The notes under the pieces: generated by a model
What the model was told of the DNA's origin: nothing
The model's input: only the letters and a program-made list of their open reading frames with translations
The model's database searches: none
Part shown: in pieces, positions 62,601-64,000 of the stretch
Position numbering within the stretch: position 1 is the stretch's first letter
Layout of the letters: each line of letters begins with the position of its first letter
Made by a program: the position numbers and the translations under genes
DNA from: Mesaphorura yosii
Lineage: Eukaryota > Arthropoda > Collembola > Poduromorpha > Tullbergiidae
Assembly: GCA_009869945.1 (NCBI GenBank)
Contig: WIXG01000329.1
Coordinates: 1 to 64,000 of the forward strand
Length of the DNA: 64,000 nucleotides
Direction: 5' to 3'

Positions 62601-64000
62601 GTACTCGTTGGAAATTGTAGCAAAAATTTCGTTGAGGTGAAACCGGAAGGAATTTCTAACCAATGTCCTCAAGACCGCATCACGTCGAGAAAGTTCAATT
62701 CCAGATACCACATCTGCCTATCAAAACCGTTCAAACTATTAAAACTTATCCAAAGCTATCAGATATCGAAATTAGTTTATGCGAAGTTTATAAAATAAGT
62801 TCAAAACAAACAGGAGCAACAAATTTTGAGGCAGTGCATTGTATTATCAGAAGGCTTAGAATGCTGAATGCAAGCTAAAAAATATTTAGTTTTCTTCCAA
62901 AGCAAAGAAATGTCGATTATAGCATGCAGAGAAACTAACCCGATAGGGACCCTGATTATTTTTCGAGCGACTTACTTCGCTGAAGCCTGTCAACATCTCC
63001 ATTGACGAAACTCCAAACATTAAGTCGTACTTTGGAGAAGCATTTCTTTTTCCCACTTGAGCTTCTGTGCTTCCCTATTCAACGAGAAAGAGGCGGTCGA
63101 GTTGGTAAAGTAAATCTTATTTCCTCAAAGCCTGTCAACCCACGCCCGAGCTTCGAAAATAGTAAACATCAATTCAATGCCAGTACGATTGAGCACTGGA
63201 ATGATACGCCTAATCCGAGCATTGAAGGAAAGTATTAAATTTGGACATACCCCAAAATTAGGCTGAATCACAATGCCATCAACACTTGGACCGAAATCAA
63301 CAGAAAACTTTGGAGGTTTGTACTTGGAGAAAGAAGAAAAGTGCTTATTCTTGAGACAATCCAAAACAGGATCCGCAGTGCTTCTGCTGAATGATGCCGA
63401 ATCGCGTTCTCGAGCTCCCAGGGATTGTGTGGTTAAAGTTGAGTTCAACGCATTTGCTTGAGATGCGGTGGCGTTCACGGAGCAGTTCAATGACTCTGCT
63501 AATGCATTGGCCACTTCAGCCGGATCGTGGACCAGAGCCCAAGGCGCCTTTGCCGACCCGGCAATTAATACAGTTCTATGAAATAATCCTGATAGAGAGA
63601 AAATAACCAATCATTTGTTACTGGCATCAGTTGAGCGATTTATCACAATAATTCTTTATCAATATTAAATAAATTAATATTTGACTTGAATTGCGTAGAG
63701 AGAAAGCATAACTGATTTTTGCTTCGCTGCTGAACGAACATGATAAAGAGTCCATAGGCACACAATTTACCTGGCACAACAGCTGGCGATGACATCAGGA
63801 AATTAATGCAAGCTGCTCCAGCTTCGTACCCCATCAGAGTTATGTTTTCTGGATCTCCATTAAAATGAACAATGTTCTCCTTGATCCAATGCAGTGCCGC
63901 TATTTGGTCCATCAACCCGTAATTAGCCACTCGTGGTCTTGTAGTCGGGGAGGAATTCACGTTGAGAAATCCTGAATTAATCATTCGAAACGAACCCTAA
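59619..64000 (-). CDS. Nlg: Neuroligin (partial: 5' end outside window)
   Basis: Postsynaptic adhesion protein of the carboxylesterase-like family. The first visible exon (to about 63771) encodes GFLNVN and NYGLMDQIAALHWIKENI, then GDPENITLMGYEAGAACINF. Next come 63588-63251 (LFHRTVLIAGSAKAPWALVHDP; FGPSVDGIVI), 63064-62976 (YDLMFGVSSMEMLTGFSE), about 62680-62595 (NEIFATISNEYVDW), about 62510-62345 (SYFYVFEH), about 62280-62090 (GGEELNYFFGFPV), about 62070-61840 (IRSHYRAHQMAIWL), about 61770-61680, about 61610-61345 (stalk), and 60424-59619, whose membrane helix CSLLILNVLIFVLLYY is completed across the intron. The tail is about 250 residues, long and polar. The esterase Ser is Glu (GYEAG) and the His position is Gly, so the domain is adhesive. 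TAA at 59619-59621 overlaps a GTAAGT donor. Confidence 0.9.
60507..60945. repeat. Inverted repeat (about 130 bp arms) in a neuroligin intron
   Basis: Arms 60507-60640 and 60816-60945 are reverse complements with roughly 90-95% identity and two small indels (6 nt and about 7 nt). The loop is about 175 bp. They sit in the ~0.9 kb intron between the stalk exon and the membrane-helix exon. The arms share a translatable stretch on each strand, so the same peptide appears twice, but no transposase or terminal motif is seen. It is compatible with a foldback/MITE remnant or an inverted duplication. Confidence 0.85.

Overview
The window is animal nuclear DNA: genes have many exons, introns are mostly about 45-100 bp with GT/AG ends, and both strands are used. 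Gene content points to an arthropod. There is a DUF1397 (27 kDa haemolymph glycoprotein-like) protein, a SmydA-type SET/MYND protein with the arthropod-style second zinc cluster, a neuroligin with an invertebrate-type ectodomain, a single deoxynucleoside kinase, and TCA(G/T)T(T/C) initiators. The short introns and AT-rich spacers would fit a compact hexapod or crustacean genome. I cannot name the species from the sequence. No prokaryotic, plasmid or CRISPR features were seen.

Layout. 1-13,000 is a gene-poor stretch with no recognisable protein gene. It holds one convincing core-promoter-like site with a splice donor (about 4.2-4.33 kb) and a strong polypyrimidine/AG acceptor (6.67-6.78 kb), so a spliced non-coding transcript is possible. 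13,029-21,231 (-) is the RNA polymerase II largest subunit, ending in a very regular 37-heptad CTD. A 126-codon antisense open frame without any ATG lies in its largest intron. 22,782-32,906 (+) is the USP9X/fat facets deubiquitinase, arranged head-to-head with RPB1. 34,193-38,339 (+) is a BTBD8-like BTB protein, convergent with UDP-glucuronate decarboxylase (UXS1, 38,910-40,597, -). 41,871-42,425 (+) is a small secreted Kunitz-domain protein with a clear TATA/initiator promoter. 42,951-43,991 (+) is a deoxynucleoside kinase, convergent with an unrecognised multi-exon secreted protein (44,249-47,205, -). 47,973-49,869 (-) is the SET/MYND gene. 52,509-53,951 (+) is the DUF1397 protein with a signal peptide and GPI-type tail. 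54,862-56,602 (-) is a tetraspanin-like locus with an apparent one-base deletion. 59,619 to the window end (-) is the 3' two thirds of a neuroligin gene. One of its introns contains a ~130 bp inverted repeat.

The genes do not form a pathway. They are a mixture of housekeeping genes (transcription, deubiquitination, UDP-xylose supply, nucleotide salvage) and membrane or secreted genes. The arrangements of interest are the divergent RPB1/USP9X promoter region and two tail-to-tail pairs whose poly(A) signals lie inside or close to the neighbour's 3' region. Gene models were made by eye from splice sites, phase continuity and recalled family sequences; nothing was searched or computed.
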